Counted from the first letter of the stretch, positions 1 through 10,779 are shown. The stretch: 64,000 nt of DNA from Mesoflavibacter sp. (GCA_017792345.1 CP051228.1:2170001-2234000), one strand, 5' to 3'. Notes: generated from the letters alone by a model not told the origin. Numbers and translations are program-made.

Positions 1-2925
1 GAAGCCCAGCTCGAAGCGCGCGTGCTGATGATGTCCACGAACAACATCCTGTCGCCGGCCAACGGCAAGCCGATCATCGTGCCGTCGCAGGATATCATTC
101 TGGGCCTGTACTACATCACGCATGAACGCAACGACGCGCCGAGCCCGGTCGTCCATATGGACAGCGTCGACGCCCTGACGGCCGCCCTGGAGCGCGACGA
201 TGTCGTGCTGCGCGACGCCGAAACCGGCGCGTTGCTGACCGAAAGCGACCCGAAGGTCGGCTTCAAGCTGATCACCGACGGCAAGGCCAAGGCCCATCGT
301 GTTCCGGTCTACGCGACCCTCGCGGAGATGGAACATGCGATGGAAACCAAGGCGATCAGTCTGCACAGCCGGATCAAGTCGATCTACGATACGATCGACG
401 CCGACGGCAATCAGGTGCGCCAGCGCGTGGTCACCACGCCGGGCCGCATGATGCTGGCGCAGATCCTGCCGCGCGATCCGCACCTGCCGTTCAGCCTGAT
501 CAACCGTCTGCTGACCAAGAAGGACATCTCCAACCTGATCGACGTGGTCTACCGCCACACCGGTCAGAAAGAGACCGTGATCTTCTGCGACAAGCTGATG
601 GGGCTGGGCTTCGGCTGGGCCTGCCGCGCGGGCATTTCCTTCGGTAAGGACGATCTCTTGGTGCCGGAAGCCAAGACGGCCCTGATCGAAGAAGCCCAGG
701 CGCAGGTCAAGGAATACGAACAGCAGTATCTCGACGGTCTGATCACCCAGCTTGAAAAGTACAACAAGGTGGTCGATCTGTGGTCGGGCACGACCGACAA
801 GGTCGCCGACGAGATGATGAAGATCATGCAGAGCGGCAAGGGCCTGAACTCGGTCTACATGATGGCCCATTCCGGGGCCCGTGGGTCGCCCGCGCAGATC
901 AAGCAGCTGGCCGGCATGCGCGGCCTGATGGCCAAGCCGTCGGGTGAGATCATCGAAACGCCGATCATCTCAAACTTCAAGGAGGGCCTGACCGTCCTTG
1001 AATACTTCAACTCCACCCACGGCGCCCGTAAGGGGCTGGCGGATACGGCGTTGAAGACCGCGAACTCCGGTTACCTGACGCGCCGTCTGGTCGACGTCGC
1101 CCAGGACGCCATCGTGGTGGAAGAGGATTGCGGCACCTCGCACGGTCTGACCATGCGTGCGGTCATCGAAGGCGGCGACGTCATCGAAGGCCTGGCCGAA
1201 CGGATCCTGGGCCGCTGCACGGCGGAAGACGTGGTAGACCCGCTGAGCGGCGAGATCATCGTCAAGAAGGGCGATCTGATCACCGAACCGGAAGCCGACG
1301 CGATCGAAACCGCCGGTATCGTCTCGGTCAAGATCCGCTCGGTCCTGACCTGCGAAACCAAGGTCGGCGTCTGCGGCACCTGCTACGGCCGCGACCTGGC
1401 CCGTGGGACCATGGTCAATATCGGCGAAGCCATCGGCGTCATCGCGGCGCAGTCGATCGGCGAGCCGGGCACGCAGCTGACGATGCGGACGTTCCACATC
1501 GGCGGGGCGGCCCAGCGCGGTGCCGAACAGAACTCGGTCGAAAGCTCGGTCGACGGCGTGCTGAAGATCAACAACCGCAACGTGGTGACGGACTCCGAAG
1601 GCCGCCTGGTCGTCATGGGCCGGAATTGCGAGCTGGTTCTGGTCGACGAACATGGCCGTGAGCGCGCGAAACACCGTGTGCCTTACGGCGCGCGTCTGCG
1701 CATCGACGATGCGGCGCAGGTGGTGAAAGGCCAGACCCTGGCCGAATGGGACCCGTATACGATCCCGATCATCACGGAAACCGAAGGTGTCGCGCACTAT
1801 GTCGACCTGGTCGAGGGCGTCTCCGTCCGCGACGTGGTCGACGAGGCCACGGGCATCGCGTCGAAAGTCGTCATCGACTGGAAACAGCAGGCCCAGGGCA
1901 ACGATCTGCGTCCGCGGATCACGCTGCGCGGCACGGACGGCGAAGTCGTCACCCTGCCGAACGGCATGGAAGCGCGCTACTTCATGTCCGTCGACGCCAT
2001 CCTGTCGGTCCATAACCAGACCGAAGTGAAGGCCGGCGACGTGCTGGCCCGCATTCCGCGGGAAAGCTCGAAGACGCGCGACATTACCGGGGGTCTGCCG
2101 CGGGTGGCCGAACTGTTCGAGGCGCGCAAGCCCAAGGACTTCGCCATCATCGCCGATCAGGACGGCTATATCGAATTCGGCAAGGACTATAAGACCAAGC
2201 GCCGGATCGTTATCCGCCCGGCCGACGAGGAGAAGGAAACGTCTGAATTCCTGATCCCGAAAGGCAAGCACATCACCGTCCAGGAAGGCGACTTCATCCA
2301 GAAGGGTGAGATGCTGATGGACGGCAACCCGGTGCCGCACGACATTCTGGAAGTGCTGGGCGTGGAAGCGCTGGCCGACTATCTCTGCAAGGAGATCCAG
2401 GACGTCTATCGTCTGCAGGGCGTGAAGATCAACGATAAGCATATCGAAGTGATCGTCCGCCAGATGCTGCAGAAGGTCGAAGTGATGCATCCGGGCGACA
2501 GCTACATGCTGGTCGGCGAGCAGTTGGACCGTTACGAGGTCCAGACGATGAACGAGAAGCTGGAGAAGGACGGCAAGACGCCGATCTCGGCGAAGCCGGT
2601 GCTGCAGGGCATCACGAAGGCGAGCCTGCAGACCAACTCCTTCATCTCGGCCGCGTCCTTCCAGGAAACCACCCGCGTGCTGACCGAAGCCGCCGTCAAC
2701 GGCAAGATCGACACGCTGGAAGGCCTGAAGGAAAACGTCATCGTGGGTCGCCTGATCCCGGCCGGTACCGGTTCGGTGATGAAGCGTCTGCGCGGCGTCG
2801 CCGTCGGTCGCGACAAGGTGATCCAGGCGGAACGCGCTGCCGCGCAGGCCGCCCTGGAAGCCGAACAGGCCGCCCAGTCCGGTGCGGACGCGCCCGAAAC
2901 GCAATCGTCGGACGCCGCCGAGTAA
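1..2925 (+). CDS. rpoC: DNA-directed RNA polymerase subunit beta' (5' truncated by window edge)
   Basis: Largest subunit of RNA polymerase. The reading frame is open from base 1, so the start lies outside the window; the first residues correspond to about residue 475 of the E. coli protein, just after the catalytic NADFDGD loop, which is therefore not visible. Seen here: the [14 protein letters not shown] stretch, the CGTSHGL and CGTCYGRD cysteines that form the second zinc site, the bridge/trigger region [29 protein letters not shown], a long insertion within the trigger-loop region (SI3-type, as known in proteobacteria), and the C-terminal GRLIPAGTG segment with an Ala/Glu-rich tail. About 974 codons are present. 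rpoB is expected upstream. An intrinsic terminator follows the stop codon. Confidence 0.98.
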   Translation, partial: EAQLEARVLMMSTNNILSPANGKPIIVPSQDIILGLYYITHERNDAPSPVVHMDSVDALTAALERDDVVLRDAETGALLTESDPKVGFKLITDGKAKAHRVPVYATLAEMEHAMETKAISLHSRIKSIYDTIDADGNQVRQRVVTTPGRMMLAQILPRDPHLPFSLINRLLTKKDISNLIDVVYRHTGQKETVIFCDKLMGLGFGWACRAGISFGKDDLLVPEAKTALIEEAQAQVKEYEQQYLDGLITQLEKYNKVVDLWSGTTDKVADEMMKIMQSGKGLNSVYMMAHSGARGSPAQIKQLAGMRGLMAKPSGEIIETPIISNFKEGLTVLEYFNSTHGARKGLADTALKTANSGYLTRRLVDVAQDAIVVEEDCGTSHGLTMRAVIEGGDVIEGLAERILGRCTAEDVVDPLSGEIIVKKGDLITEPEADAIETAGIVSVKIRSVLTCETKVGVCGTCYGRDLARGTMVNIGEAIGVIAAQSIGEPGTQLTMRTFHIGGAAQRGAEQNSVESSVDGVLKINNRNVVTDSEGRLVVMGRNCELVLVDEHGRERAKHRVPYGARLRIDDAAQVVKGQTLAEWDPYTIPIITETEGVAHYVDLVEGVSVRDVVDEATGIASKVVIDWKQQAQGNDLRPRITLRGTDGEVVTLPNGMEARYFMSVDAILSVHNQTEVKAGDVLARIPRESSKTRDITGGLPRVAELFEARKPKDFAIIADQDGYIEFGKDYKTKRRIVIRPADEEKETSEFLIPKGKHITVQEGDFIQKGEMLMDGNPVPHDILEVLGVEALADYLCKEIQDVYRLQGVKINDKHIEVIVRQMLQKVEVMHPGDSYMLVGEQLDRYEVQTMNEKLEKDGKTPISAKPVLQGITKASLQTNSFISAASFQETTRVLTEAAVNGKIDTLEGLKENVIVGRLIPAGTGSVMKRLRGVAVGRDKVIQAERAAAQAALEAEQAAQSGADAPETQSSDAAE

Positions 2926-2947
2926 GACCGGCTGTATAGAATTGAAG

Positions 2948-2976
2948 AAGGGCCCCGATCCGTCGGGGCCCTTTTT
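2948..2976 (+). terminator. Intrinsic terminator after rpoC
   Basis: A 9-bp G+C-rich stem (GGGCCCCGA pairing with TCGGGGCCC, 4-nt loop) is followed directly by a run of T. It starts about 23 bases after the rpoC stop and lies between rpoC and the convergent acetyltransferase gene, so it may also stop transcription from the other side. Confidence 0.9.
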
Positions 2977-2998
2977 CTTTGTTAGCGGATTTCTTTAG

Positions 2999-3457
2999 TT
3001 AGCGGCAGTCGCGCGTCATGAAGGCGCTGTGCGGGTCGGGACGATACGCGCCGAACGGCCCGGTGGCGACGAATCCGTACTTGGCATAAAGGCCGCGTGC
3101 GGGCAGGAAATGGTCGGTCGATCCGGTTTCCAGGCTCAGGCGCTCATACCCTCTGGAATCGGCGACGCCCAGGATATGCCGCAGCAGCAGGTCGGCGACG
3201 CCGCGTCCCCGGCTGGCGGCACTGGTATGCATGGATTTGATCTCGCCATGGAACGGGTCGAGTTCCTTGAGCGCGCCGCACCCCAGCAAGCTGTCGCCGT
3301 CCCAGACCGTCCAGAATGTGATATCCGGCTGACGCAGCTTGTCGAGGTCCAGCGCATGGACGCTCTCCTCCGGCGAAATGGAGCGCATCAGATCCAGATG
3401 CGCTTCCAGCAGCTTGGCGATTTCCGGCCCGGTCAGGTCGTCTTCGCGAATGTCCAA
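2999..3457 (-). CDS. GNAT family N-acetyltransferase
   Basis: Small cytoplasmic acetyltransferase of 152 residues, a usual length for a single GNAT domain. The acetyl-CoA binding loop is seen as the ASRGRGVADLLLRHIL segment (about residues 81–96), after the conserved beta strands LLGCGALKEL and GEIKSMHTS; the C-terminal YAKYGFVATGPF is also typical. The start is TTG at 3457: the sequence AAGGAG (3465–3470) sits 7 bases upstream and no in-frame ATG fits better. The acceptor substrate cannot be told from sequence. The gene converges on rpoC and is separated from it by the terminator. It begins a minus-strand block with two binding-protein genes, but nothing visible ties their functions together. 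Confidence 0.85.
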   Translation of the reverse strand: MDIREDDLTGPEIAKLLEAHLDLMRSISPEESVHALDLDKLRQPDITFWTVWDGDSLLGCGALKELDPFHGEIKSMHTSAASRGRGVADLLLRHILGVADSRGYERLSLETGSTDHFLPARGLYAKYGFVATGPFGAYRPDPHSAFMTRDCR

Positions 3458-3535
3458 CGGGATGCTCCTTCGAATGGGCGGCGCGGATAGGGTAAATTTA
3501 GGCCGCGTCCGGCGAAGAGGGCAATGGTCGGCGTA

Positions 3536-4684
3536 TTACTGACCCAAGACCGCTTTCAGATAGCTGTTCACGTTGAAATCGTATTGTTGAAGGGCGGGAT
3601 TGGCGGCGCGGCTGAACCGGCGGAAATCGATGCGATCCCAGGCGCCGGCGATCATGATCCGGCCGACCTGGGCGACGTTCTTCCGGTACAGGAAGGAAAA
3701 ATCCATCGAGTAGTTCAGCCCCAGATCCGCAAAGTCGCGCCCCCTGGCATGGTCGTGCGCCAGGATCAGCGCTGCCGCGCCCTGTATGAAATGGCCGCCC
3801 GCGACATACTGAACCTTGTTCTGCAGAATCGCCGTCATCATCGGCTCGGTCCAATGAAACGCGCCGATAAACGTATCCGTGCCGACCTTGCGATGGGTGT
3901 TGCGCAGAACGTTGATGACGCCCAATGCCATATTGTCGTCGGCCACCCACCAGATCGGGGACGATGCGGCGTGTCGGAAGGCTTTGTACGCCTCCCGATC
4001 CGCGACGCGGGTGTCCCAATCGCCGGGAAAGGCATGCAGCAGTCGCGCATTGCCGATCTTGCTGATGCCCCGTTTCAGGCCGAAGATCCGGACCTGCGAC
4101 CCGATATCCTGTTCCGGCCCGCTCATCGCGACGATCTCGATCACGCCCTTCGCCCCGGTGCCTTGAACCTCACGAACCAGAAGATTGCCCAGGCTTTCGC
4201 CCGCCGTGGCGGCATCGGGGACTACCTGGCCCAGCCAGGTCGACACTTTCTCGCGCGGGCCGCCGATCTGTTTGATTTCGTTGCTATGCAGCGGGGCATC
4301 GATGGTGATCGTGTTGATCCCGGCGTAGTGGGCGGCCTGAAACACCTTGATCGCGACATTGTCGACATTGCGGAAAATGATGTAGTGCGGCTTTACATCC
4401 CGCTGCGTCGCCAGGGTGACGTATTTCAGGGTATAGGCGGCGCTGTAGAAGGCGTTCTGGACCTCCAATTCGACATTCAGATCCGCGGCCGCCGCGCGCA
4501 TGACATCGGTGACGATGCCCCAGTGCTTGTCCTCCGGCGGCGCGGGATTGATGAACAGAATGCGGATCGGGCCCGAGATCGGTGTCTGCGCAGAAGCGTC
4601 GGCGGCTAAGGGAAGGGCGAGGGGCAGGACCGTTAGAACGGCCATAACCAGCCCGGCATACGCCCGTACCAAACTGGCAACCAT
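3536..4684 (-). CDS. Periplasmic sugar-binding-like protein (type I fold), orphan copy 1
   Basis: 382-residue exported solute-binding protein. An N-terminal signal peptide is seen: basic MVASLVR, a hydrophobic core to about residue 26, and an ADASA-Q type cleavage site near residue 32. The mature part has the two-lobe pattern of type I periplasmic binding proteins of the ribose/LuxP kind (IRILFINPAPPEDKHWG at the front, WWVADDNMALGVINVL in the middle, YVAGGHFIQGAAALILAHDHARGRDFAD near the end). It is clearly paralogous to the next protein upstream (4789–5928). No permease or ATPase gene lies nearby, so it may serve a distant ABC transporter or, like LuxP, pass a signal to a membrane sensor; this is inference. 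Ligand unknown. The sequence AAAGGA precedes the ATG. Confidence 0.8.
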   Translation of the reverse strand: MVASLVRAYAGLVMAVLTVLPLALPLAADASAQTPISGPIRILFINPAPPEDKHWGIVTDVMRAAAADLNVELEVQNAFYSAAYTLKYVTLATQRDVKPHYIIFRNVDNVAIKVFQAAHYAGINTITIDAPLHSNEIKQIGGPREKVSTWLGQVVPDAATAGESLGNLLVREVQGTGAKGVIEIVAMSGPEQDIGSQVRIFGLKRGISKIGNARLLHAFPGDWDTRVADREAYKAFRHAASSPIWWVADDNMALGVINVLRNTHRKVGTDTFIGAFHWTEPMMTAILQNKVQYVAGGHFIQGAAALILAHDHARGRDFADLGLNYSMDFSFLYRKNVAQVGRIMIAGAWDRIDFRRFSRAANPALQQYDFNVNSYLKAVLGQ

Positions 4685-4788
4685 CCGCTACGATCCTTTG
4701 TTCCGCAGGCCGACCGGCTGGTTATGCCATGGGCGGACGGGCGCGTCACGACCCTGGCGGAAAACCCAACCCGGGGGCGGATCGTGCC

Positions 4789-5928
4789 CTATTTCATCGC
4801 GGCGAGAAAGGTCATCGCGTCGAACTCGTAACCCTGCCAGTTCGGGTTCATCACCCGACTGAAGACGCGGAAATCGATGCTGGAGAAATCGTTGCGCACC
4901 ATGCGCTGATAGACGGCGCGGACATTGGCCTTGGTCACAAGTCCATGATCGTTGGTGAAACTCGTTCCCTGATCCGCGAAATCCTGACCGCGCGAATGAT
5001 CGAACAACAACACGATCGCGGCACCGGCCTCCATGAAATGTCCGCCCAGCACGAATTCGATCTGATTCTCGGCGACGGCCTTCAGCGCCCAGGGTGACCA
5101 ATTGAAACAGCCGATCAGCGTGTCGACCCCGGGGATTCGCCGGGTGCGCTCGAACGTATCCAGCGCGCCCAGCGCCATCAGGTCGTTTGCGACCCAGTAC
5201 AGCGAGGCTGTCGGTTGTTTCTCGAAGGCGCGGGCGGTGATTGCCCGGGCCTTGATCCGGGACCAGTCGGCCACCGCGCGCATGGTGATGTCGCCGTGAT
5301 AGTATTCTTCCGCTGCCAGTTTGGCGCCGTCCTGGCGGTCGATCGCGGCAACGTCGCCGACGCTGCCATTCATCACGATCATCTTGTACCGGCCGGACGC
5401 GCTGACCAGTTTGCGTTCATGGGCCGCCCGGAACATCATCCGCGCCAGAGAGTAGCCGCCGCCGACATTGTCGGTGCGCAGCTCGCCCAGCCATTTCTTG
5501 AAATTGACGCGTGGTCCCTTGACCTGATCCTGCACGCTGTCGGACAGGCGGGTGCCGACCAGGAAGGCGAAAATGCCATTCCGCTCCGCCGCGTTCAGAA
5601 TATAGGGCGCGGCTCCCTCGTAGTTATGGAACAGGATATAGTCGGGCTTGTCCTGGGCCCGTGCCGCGACAGCCTTACCGGTCGCCAGCAGGCGCTTGGC
5701 GTCGTTGAAGGCATAATGGACCTCCAGAACGAAACCCAGATCGTCTGCCGCCGCCTGCGCGAAGGCATGGGCGCTTTGCCAGAAAGGTTCTTTGTTGCTG
5801 CCGGGGATCAGATAGGCAATGCGCAATGGCGCGGCTGCCGTGCCAATCCCGGGGCCGAAGCTTGTAACCGGAACCAAGTTGATGAGCGCAACCAAACAGA
5901 CCGCCAATGGCAGCACAAAACGACGCAT
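4789..5928 (-). CDS. Periplasmic sugar-binding-like protein (type I fold), orphan copy 2
   Basis: 379-residue exported binding protein of the same family as its neighbour. The ATG at 5928 is chosen although the frame stays open to 6009, because GGAGGGGG lies a few bases upstream and a signal peptide begins there (MRRFVLPLAVCLVALINLVPV, cleavage probably near residues 30–33). It shares with its paralogue the core IAYLIPGSNKEPFWQSAHAFAQAAADDLG, the SLYWVANDLMALGALDTF segment and the C-terminal GGHFMEAGAAIVLLFDHSRGQDFADQG segment. The 104-base gap to the downstream copy holds no strong terminator, so the two are probably co-transcribed. No transporter or sensor gene is adjacent. The long spacing to rpsL (over 600 bases) would hold the promoters of both divergent units. 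Confidence 0.8.
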   Translation of the reverse strand: MRRFVLPLAVCLVALINLVPVTSFGPGIGTAAAPLRIAYLIPGSNKEPFWQSAHAFAQAAADDLGFVLEVHYAFNDAKRLLATGKAVAARAQDKPDYILFHNYEGAAPYILNAAERNGIFAFLVGTRLSDSVQDQVKGPRVNFKKWLGELRTDNVGGGYSLARMMFRAAHERKLVSASGRYKMIVMNGSVGDVAAIDRQDGAKLAAEEYYHGDITMRAVADWSRIKARAITARAFEKQPTASLYWVANDLMALGALDTFERTRRIPGVDTLIGCFNWSPWALKAVAENQIEFVLGGHFMEAGAAIVLLFDHSRGQDFADQGTSFTNDHGLVTKANVRAVYQRMVRNDFSSIDFRVFSRVMNPNWQGYEFDAMTFLAAMK

Positions 5929-6172
5929 AGGAACCCCCTCCGAGAAATCTGACATATACAATCCTCGGAAACCGTTCTCGCGCCAAGGGAAAACACCGCC
6001 GCCCCGCACCTGGCCGGAAGCCCCTCTGAAAGGCGTCCAGTGGCCTGGTCCGGTGGGCCGTGCGGGAAATCGGGAAAATTCCGCCGAATGTTGAAATAAA
6101 GTTGCTCAAATCGCCTGTCACAGAGTTATAATAAAAGACGGAAAGATTCCCAAAAAACCCTGAGAATCGCGC

Positions 6173-6201
6173 TTGACGCGGGTAGGGTGCGTGAATAGTA
6201 T
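6173..6201 (+). promoter_or_regulatory. Candidate sigma-70 promoter of the str/S10 gene run
   Basis: TTGACG (6173–6178) and TAGTAT (6196–6201) are separated by 17 bases, an optimal housekeeping spacing. It lies about 360 bases before rpsL, in the divergent region between the binding-protein genes and rpsL, and no better match was found closer to rpsL. Confidence 0.55.
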
Positions 6202-6560
6202 CCGCGCGCCTTGGAAAGGGGCTGGCGGTAGGCCCGATCTGGTGATGAACGAGCAATCGGACAGCATCGGACGCTTCGACTGACCGGGGAAGGTTTCGGC
6301 CTTCTCTCGCGTGACACCGGAAGCGGTATGAGCCTAAACGCAGCTCAGGCATACCAGAGCTGACTTGGCGTCTTCGCCCATTGGGTGAGGGCGCCGAACA
6401 TAATTGAGTTTTCATGCGTGGCGGGGTCGGAAGGACTTTCTTCCGCCGTCGTTACGGTTCGCTTCGTGCCGGGTTAAGCCGGTCGGTGCGATTTGGATGG
6501 ACCAGGGTACCCGGATGTTCCGGGGTGGCCCCAGAAGAGAAACGGCGACGGGAAGATCAT
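6202..6560 (+). other. Long untranslated leader before rpsL
   Basis: About 350 bases without a convincing gene lie between the candidate promoter and the rpsL ATG. Short hairpins are seen, for example CGGAAG (6428–6433) with CTTCCG (6440–6445), but no known riboswitch or ribosomal-protein leader could be recognised. The rest of the upstream gap (5929–6172) holds only A+T-rich stretches around 6090–6160 that could carry the divergent promoter. Confidence 0.4.
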
Positions 6561-6932
6561 ATGCCGACGATCAACCAGCTGATCCGCAAAGCGCGGAAGG
6601 ACAAGCCGGTCCGGGAAAAGGTCCCGGCGCTGGAAGCGTGCCCGCAGAAACGCGGCGTTTGCACGCGCGTTTACACGACCACGCCGAAGAAGCCGAACTC
6701 GGCCCTTCGTAAGGTTGCGCGCGTCCGCCTGACCAACGGGTTCGAAGTGACCAGCTATATTCCTGGTGAAGGCCATAACCTGCAGGAGCACTCGGTGGTT
6801 CTGATCCGTGGCGGTCGTGTGAAAGACCTTCCCGGTGTCCGTTACCACACCATTCGCGGTACGCTCGATACGCAGGGCGTCAAAGATCGTCGCCAGCGCC
6901 GTTCGAAGTACGGCGTCAAGCGGCCGAAGTGA
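6561..6932 (+). CDS. rpsL: 30S ribosomal protein S12
   Basis: 123-residue decoding-site protein. The ATG at 6561 gives the canonical start [16 protein letters not shown]; the frame is open further upstream but that part has no family similarity. The conserved [12 protein letters not shown] block contains Lys43 and the [14 protein letters not shown] block contains Lys88, the two positions where streptomycin resistance changes usually occur; both are the normal lysines here. The protein ends with the basic [14 protein letters not shown] tail. It is the first gene of the str operon, 17 bases before rpsG. Confidence 0.98.
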   Translation: MPTINQLIRKARKDKPVREKVPALEACPQKRGVCTRVYTTTPKKPNSALRKVARVRLTNGFEVTSYIPGEGHNLQEHSVVLIRGGRVKDLPGVRYHTIRGTLDTQGVKDRRQRRSKYGVKRPK

Positions 6933-6949
6933 TCGGGAGACCCTAAGAC

Positions 6950-7420
6950 ATGTCTCGTCGTCATAGTGCAGAGAAGCGCGAAATCATTCCGGACGCGAAG
7001 TTCGGCGATGTCGTGCTGTCGAAATTCATCAACTCGGTCATGCTGGACGGCAAGAAGTCCACGGCCGAACGCATCGTTTACGGTGCGCTGGACCGCATGG
7101 CCGGTCGCGGCGGCGCCGATCCGATGAAGGTTTTCCACGAAGCGCTGGAAAACGTGAAACCGCATCTGGAAGTCCGCTCCCGCCGCGTCGGTGGTGCGAC
7201 CTACCAGGTTCCGGTCGAAGTCCGCCCGACCCGCGCCCAGGCGCTGGCCTTCCGGTGGATCATCGATATGGCTCGTAAGCGTTCTGAAAACACCATGGTC
7301 GAGCGGCTGTCCGGCGAATTGCTGGATGCCGCCAATAACCGGGGCGCCGCGATCAAAAAACGCGAAGACACCCACAAGATGGCGGAGGCCAACCGCGCCT
7401 TCTCCCATTATCGCTGGTAA
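6950..7420 (+). CDS. rpsG: 30S ribosomal protein S7
   Basis: 156-residue primary binder of the 16S rRNA 3' major domain. The sequence [47 protein letters not shown] is a near-perfect family start and the length is normal. The conserved [25 protein letters not shown] segment is present. It is second in the str operon and in E. coli is the translational repressor of that operon; whether that holds here is not visible from the sequence. It is 12 bases before fusA. Confidence 0.98.
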   Translation: MSRRHSAEKREIIPDAKFGDVVLSKFINSVMLDGKKSTAERIVYGALDRMAGRGGADPMKVFHEALENVKPHLEVRSRRVGGATYQVPVEVRPTRAQALAFRWIIDMARKRSENTMVERLSGELLDAANNRGAAIKKREDTHKMAEANRAFSHYRW

Positions 7421-7432
7421 GGAGCGTCGACC

Positions 7433-9511
7433 ATGCCCCGCATTACCCCGATCGAACGGTACCGCAATATCGGCATTATGGCCCATATTGATGCCGGCAA
7501 GACGACCACGACCGAGCGCATTCTGTACTACACCGGCCGTTCGCATAAGATCGGCGAAGTCCATGACGGCAATGCCACGATGGACTGGATGGAGCAGGAA
7601 CAAGAGCGCGGTATCACGATTACGTCCGCCGCCACGACCTGCTTCTGGCGTGAGCACCGGATCAACATCATCGACACCCCCGGCCACGTCGACTTCACGA
7701 TTGAAGTCGAGCGTTCGCTGCGCGTGCTCGATGGTGCCGTCGCCGTGTTCGATGCCGTCGCCGGCGTCGAGCCGCAGTCGGAAACCGTCTGGCGCCAGGC
7801 TGACAAGTACGGCGTTCCGCGCATGTGCTTCGTCAACAAGATGGACCGCATGGGTGCCGACTTCTATCGCTGTGTCGACATGATCGTCGATCGCCTGGGC
7901 GCCACGCCGCTGGTCGTGAACCTGCCGGTCGGCGCGGAAGCCGATTACGACGGTCTGATCGACTTGATCCGCATGAAGCACGTTGTGTGGAAGGGCGAGG
8001 ATCTGGGCGCGGCCTTTGAATATGTCGACATTCCGGAAAGCATGGCCGAGCAGGCCGCGGAATACCGCGAGAAGCTGGTTGAGCTGGCCGTCGAACAAGA
8101 CGACGCTGCCATGGAAGCCTATCTGGAAGGCACCGAGCCGGACGTTGAAACGCTGATCAAGTGCATCCGCAAGGGCACGATCACCAGCGCCTTCGTCCCG
8201 GTCCTGAACGGCACCGCCTTCAAGAACAAGGGTGTTCAGCCGCTGCTCGACGCCGTGATCGACTTCATGCCGTCGCCGTTCGACGTTGATAACGTCCAGG
8301 GCGTCTCCACGAAGGATCCGGAAGTGAAGATGGAGCGGAAGACGCGCGATGACGCGCCGTTCTCTGCGCTGGCCTTCAAGATCATGGCCGACCAGTTCGT
8401 CGGTTCGCTGACCTTCTGCCGCGTCTATTCCGGTACGCTGGAATCCGGCTCCTACGTCATGAACTCCGTTAAGGAGAACAAGGAGCGCGTTGGCCGTATG
8501 CTGCTGATGCATGCGAACAGCCGGGAAGACATCAAGGACGCGATGGCGGGCGATATCGTCGCGATCGCGGGTCTGAAGAACACGACGACCGGTGACACGC
8601 TGTGCGATCCGGCCAACCCGATCATCCTGGAGCGGATGGAATTCCCCGATCCGGTCATTGAGATCGCGGTCGAGCCGAAGACCAAAGCGGACCAGGAAAA
8701 GATGTCTCAGGCGCTGCAGCGTCTGGCCGCTGAAGATCCGTCCTTCCGCGTGAAGACGGACGAGGAATCGGGGCAGACCATCATCGCCGGCATGGGCGAA
8801 CTGCACCTGGACATCATCGTCGACCGCATGAAGCGCGAATTCAAAGTGGACGCCAATATCGGCGCCCCGCAGGTCGCCTATCGCGAAACGATCACGAAGT
8901 CGGTTTCCGTGGATTACACCCACAAGAAACAGACCGGTGGTTCGGGTCAGTTCGCGAAGATCAGTCTGGAATTCGAACCGCATCAGCCGGGTGAAGGCTT
9001 CACCTTCGAGAGCAAGATCGTTGGTGGTTCGGTGCCGAAGGAATACATCCCGGGCGTCCAGAAAGGGATCGAATCCCAGATGGACAGCGGCATCATGGCC
9101 GGCTTCCCGGTCATCGACTTCGGCGTTCGCTTGGTCGACGGCGCCTATCACGACGTTGACTCGTCGGTCCTGGCCTTCGAAATCGCGGCCCGCGCCGCGT
9201 TCCGCGAAGCCATGGAAAAGGCCGGCCCGCGTCTGCTGGAGCCGGTGATGAAGGTCGAGGTTGTGACCCCGGAAGATTACATGGGCGACATCATCGGCGA
9301 CCTGAACAGCCGTCGTGGCCAGGTCAGCAGCATGGATCAGCGCGGGATCGCCCGCGTCGTGAACGCCATGGTGCCGCTGGCCAACATGTTCGGCTATGTG
9401 AACACGCTGCGTTCGCTGAGCCAGGGTCGTGCCCAGTACACGATGCAGTTCGACCATTACGAGCCGGTGCCGCAGGCCGTCGCCGACGAAGTCAAGGCGA
9501 AGATGGCCTAA
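7433..9511 (+). CDS. fusA: Elongation factor G
   Basis: 692-residue GTPase that drives ribosomal translocation. The GTP-binding motifs are visible: [15 protein letters not shown] (P-loop, from about residue 17), the DTPGHVDF G3 motif and the NKMD G4 motif. The later domains (from about residue 400) include [16 protein letters not shown] and the domain IV segment [15 protein letters not shown]. Length is normal for EF-G. It is third in the str operon. The antisense strand has a very long open frame here, which is only a product of codon bias. Confidence 0.98.
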   Translation: MPRITPIERYRNIGIMAHIDAGKTTTTERILYYTGRSHKIGEVHDGNATMDWMEQEQERGITITSAATTCFWREHRINIIDTPGHVDFTIEVERSLRVLDGAVAVFDAVAGVEPQSETVWRQADKYGVPRMCFVNKMDRMGADFYRCVDMIVDRLGATPLVVNLPVGAEADYDGLIDLIRMKHVVWKGEDLGAAFEYVDIPESMAEQAAEYREKLVELAVEQDDAAMEAYLEGTEPDVETLIKCIRKGTITSAFVPVLNGTAFKNKGVQPLLDAVIDFMPSPFDVDNVQGVSTKDPEVKMERKTRDDAPFSALAFKIMADQFVGSLTFCRVYSGTLESGSYVMNSVKENKERVGRMLLMHANSREDIKDAMAGDIVAIAGLKNTTTGDTLCDPANPIILERMEFPDPVIEIAVEPKTKADQEKMSQALQRLAAEDPSFRVKTDEESGQTIIAGMGELHLDIIVDRMKREFKVDANIGAPQVAYRETITKSVSVDYTHKKQTGGSGQFAKISLEFEPHQPGEGFTFESKIVGGSVPKEYIPGVQKGIESQMDSGIMAGFPVIDFGVRLVDGAYHDVDSSVLAFEIAARAAFREAMEKAGPRLLEPVMKVEVVTPEDYMGDIIGDLNSRRGQVSSMDQRGIARVVNAMVPLANMFGYVNTLRSLSQGRAQYTMQFDHYEPVPQAVADEVKAKMA

Positions 9512-9574
9512 GGCCGAACCCGCATCAGGAATAATGACCGTCGGCCAAGCGCCGACGTGGAATGGAGAGAAGAG

Positions 9575-10765
9575 ATGGCGAAGGAAAAGTTCGAGCGTAC
9601 GAAACCGCACTGCAACATTGGCACGATTGGCCACGTTGACCATGGCAAGACGACGCTGACGGCGGCGATCACGAAGACGCTTGCGGAGACGGGCGGCGCG
9701 ACGTTCATGGACTACGCGAACATCGACAAGGCTCCGGAGGAGAAGGCTCGCGGGATCACGATCAACACGGCGCATGTGGAGTATTCGACGGACGCGCGTC
9801 ACTATGCGCATGTCGACTGCCCCGGCCACGCTGACTATGTGAAGAACATGATCACGGGTGCGGCGCAGATGGACGGCGCGATCCTGGTTGTGAACGCGGC
9901 GGACGGCCCGATGCCGCAGACGCGCGAACACATTCTTCTGGCGCGTCAGGTCGGCGTTCCGGCGATCGTGGTTTTCCTGAACAAGGTTGACCAGGTCGAC
10001 GACGAAGAGCTGCTGGAGCTGGTTGAGATGGAAGTGCGCGAGCTGCTGAGCTCGTACGACTTCCCGGGCGACGACATTCCGATCGTCGCGGGTTCGGCGC
10101 TGGCCGCTCTGGAAGGCCGTGACGACAGTATCGGCAAGGAGAAGATCCTTGAGCTGATGGCGGAAGTCGACAAGTACATCCCGCAGCCGGAGCGTCCGAA
10201 GGACCGTCCGTTCCTGATGCCGATCGAAGACGTGTTCTCGATCTCGGGCCGTGGCACGGTTGTGACGGGCCGCGTTGAGCAGGGTATCGTGAAGGTCGGT
10301 GAGGAAATCGAGATTGTCGGTATCCGCACGACGCAGAAGACGACGGTGACGGGCGTTGAGATGTTCCGCAAGCTGCTGGACAGCGGTGAAGCGGGCGACA
10401 ACATCGGCGCGCTGCTGCGCGGCATTGGCCGTGACGACGTTGAGCGCGGTCAGGTTCTGGCGAAGCCGGGCTCGATCACGCCGCACACGAAGTTCAAGGG
10501 CGAAGCCTACATTCTGACGAAGGAAGAAGGCGGTCGTCATACCCCGTTCTTCACCAACTACCGTCCGCAGTTCTACTTCCGCACGACGGATGTGACGGGC
10601 ACGGTGACGCTGCCGGAAGGCACGGAAATGGTGATGCCGGGCGACAACATTTCGATGGATGTCGAGCTGATCGCCCCGATCGCGATGGACGAAGGCCTGC
10701 GCTTCGCCATCCGTGAAGGCGGCCGCACCGTCGGTGCCGGCGTCGTCGCCTCCATCATCGAGTAA
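9575..10765 (+). CDS. tuf: Elongation factor Tu
   Basis: 396-residue GTPase that brings aminoacyl-tRNA to the ribosome. The ATG at 9575 gives the standard start [28 protein letters not shown]; a GTG at 9557 in the same frame is less likely. Motifs: GHVDHGKT P-loop, [12 protein letters not shown]. Length is exactly the usual one. Codon choice is odd: up to about 10,500 Thr and Ala codons are almost all ACG and GCG, while the last part and the neighbouring genes use ACC and GCC freely. Many alphaproteobacteria have a second tuf near rpoB, so gene conversion could explain this; that copy is outside the window. Confidence 0.98.
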   Translation: MAKEKFERTKPHCNIGTIGHVDHGKTTLTAAITKTLAETGGATFMDYANIDKAPEEKARGITINTAHVEYSTDARHYAHVDCPGHADYVKNMITGAAQMDGAILVVNAADGPMPQTREHILLARQVGVPAIVVFLNKVDQVDDEELLELVEMEVRELLSSYDFPGDDIPIVAGSALAALEGRDDSIGKEKILELMAEVDKYIPQPERPKDRPFLMPIEDVFSISGRGTVVTGRVEQGIVKVGEEIEIVGIRTTQKTTVTGVEMFRKLLDSGEAGDNIGALLRGIGRDDVERGQVLAKPGSITPHTKFKGEAYILTKEEGGRHTPFFTNYRPQFYFRTTDVTGTVTLPEGTEMVMPGDNISMDVELIAPIAMDEGLRFAIREGGRTVGAGVVASIIE

Positions 10766-10779
10766 GTAGAGACTCCATA

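Noticed and set aside
970-2904. 644-codon open frame on the minus strand opposite rpoC
   Set aside because: It lies fully antisense to a certain gene and its protein is low-complexity (His/Arg/Asp/Val-rich), as expected from G+C-rich codon bias.
2999-5928. Complete ABC importer operon around the binding proteins
   Set aside because: No permease or ATPase frame exists on either strand near them; the only other gene is an acetyltransferase.
6842-10540. 1232-codon open frame on the minus strand opposite rpsG, fusA and tuf
   Set aside because: Same cause: the third-position bias of highly expressed genes keeps the complementary frame open. It crosses three real genes and their spacers and resembles no protein.
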